This document shows positions 6,765 through 7,095 of a stretch of 7,095 nucleotides of DNA, one piece after another. Both the position numbers and the translations under genes were made by a program. Each line of letters opens with the position of its first letter. The first letter of the stretch is position 1. The DNA comes from an uncultured Opitutia bacterium. Lineage in GTDB: Bacteria; Verrucomicrobiota; Verrucomicrobiia; Opitutales; UBA953. Where the stretch lies: the NCBI GenBank assembly GCA_903895475.1, contig CAITUF010000268.1, positions 1 through 7,095 on the forward strand. The letters are read 5' to 3'. The notes under the pieces are model-generated. The model searched no databases, was not told where the DNA came from, and worked only from the letters and a program-made list of their open reading frames with translations.

Positions 6765-6829
6765 CGGCTTCTAATGAAACGCCCCAAGGCTTAGTCGCAA
6801 ACGGAAACCGAACGAGGTCGGTGACTCGC

Positions 6830-7095
6830 TTAGGCCTTAGCGAACGGCAACGCCGCGGGCGCGCCCAGCACCACCCCGCCGCTCACCGCCGCACAAACCG
6901 TCCCCACTGGCTGGTCGAGGTTAACCAGTGCCAACCCCAGCGGGCCGGCCGCCGAACGGACCTTGCCGATGACCTTGCCCGCCACCGAGAGCTCGGAGCC
7001 GGCCACTAACGGCGAGCCGTCGGTCGATTCGACGCGACGCAGGATCCGACGCAGGGAACCCATGGACTGAATCCGGGCCATGACTTCCTGGCCGA
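6830..7095 (-). CDS. ygfZ: YgfZ/GcvT-type folate-binding protein, C-terminal part (partial)
   Basis: An open minus-strand frame runs in from the right edge and stops with TAA at 6830-6832, giving 87 visible residues. It begins GQEVMARIQSMGSLRRIL, which fits the YgfZ signature (KGCY.GQE followed by .ARI...G...R.L); the KGCY part would lie just outside the window. The rest is a small beta-barrel-like domain with SPLVAGSELSVAGKVIGKV and GPLGLALVNLD, typical of the C-terminal domain shared with the glycine-cleavage T-protein. YgfZ proteins bind tetrahydrofolate and help maintain or repair iron-sulfur enzymes. An aminomethyltransferase (GcvT) is the alternative, but GQEVMARIQ favours YgfZ. The ATG at 7079-7081 is internal, because the conserved GQEV codons continue upstream of it. 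The real start lies beyond the window. Confidence 0.82.
   Translation of the reverse strand, partial: GQEVMARIQSMGSLRRILRRVESTDGSPLVAGSELSVAGKVIGKVRSAAGPLGLALVNLDQPVGTVCAAVSGGVVLGAPAALPFAKA

Noticed and set aside
6807..6822. Small hairpin ACCGA/TCGGT between the ygfZ-like gene and the fumarase as a terminator
   Set aside because: The stem is only 5 bp, with a short interrupted T-run on the minus strand; too weak to call.
6765..6829. Possible fumarase promoter (TTGCGA as a -35 box on the minus strand)
   Set aside because: No -10-like hexamer lies at 16-18 bases spacing, so the match is not better than chance.

Overview
The window is ordinary bacterial chromosome of high GC content (about 60% by eye). 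Genes are tightly packed, codons favour C or G in the third position, and every visible gene ends in TAA. The gene content (a gliding-type ABC exporter module, NuoA, a single-chain class I fumarase, a YgfZ-type protein), the codon habits and the scarcity of Shine-Dalgarno sequences would suit a Verrucomicrobiota/Opitutales-like bacterium. That placement is an inference from general impression; there is no marker gene here to prove it.

Layout. Positions 1-4598 look like one plus-strand operon with gaps of only 3-15 bases: the 3' end of an MscS-type mechanosensitive channel gene (1-147), an ABC ATPase of the GldA/ABC-2 type (155-859), its ABC-2 permease (873-1634), a GldG-family membrane-anchored auxiliary protein (1650-3536) and a DUF4340 lipoprotein-like/membrane-anchored protein (3540-4598). 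A strong intrinsic terminator (4612-4644) closes the operon. A lone nuoA (4659-5051) follows on the same strand, only 14 bases past that terminator. It is separated from the minus-strand genes by a perfect 17-bp-stem bidirectional terminator (5069-5106). On the minus strand, reading from the right edge, come the 3' end of a ygfZ-like folate-binding gene (6830-7095, cut by the window) and a complete class I [4Fe-4S] fumarase (5121-6764), 65 bases apart.

How they fit together. The ATPase, permease, GldG and DUF4340 proteins form a known but poorly understood four-gene module, best read as one envelope complex whose substrate is unknown. NuoA is a membrane subunit of respiratory complex I, and fumarase is a TCA-cycle enzyme with an oxygen-sensitive iron-sulfur cluster. 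The ygfZ/fumarase neighbourhood makes sense because YgfZ proteins support iron-sulfur enzymes.

I found no mobile element, CRISPR array, RNA gene or clearly new system. The most interesting points are the uncharacterised GldA-GldF-GldG-DUF4340 module, the isolated nuoA flanked by two terminators, the ygfZ-fumarase pairing, and the exclusive TAA stops with few Shine-Dalgarno sites.
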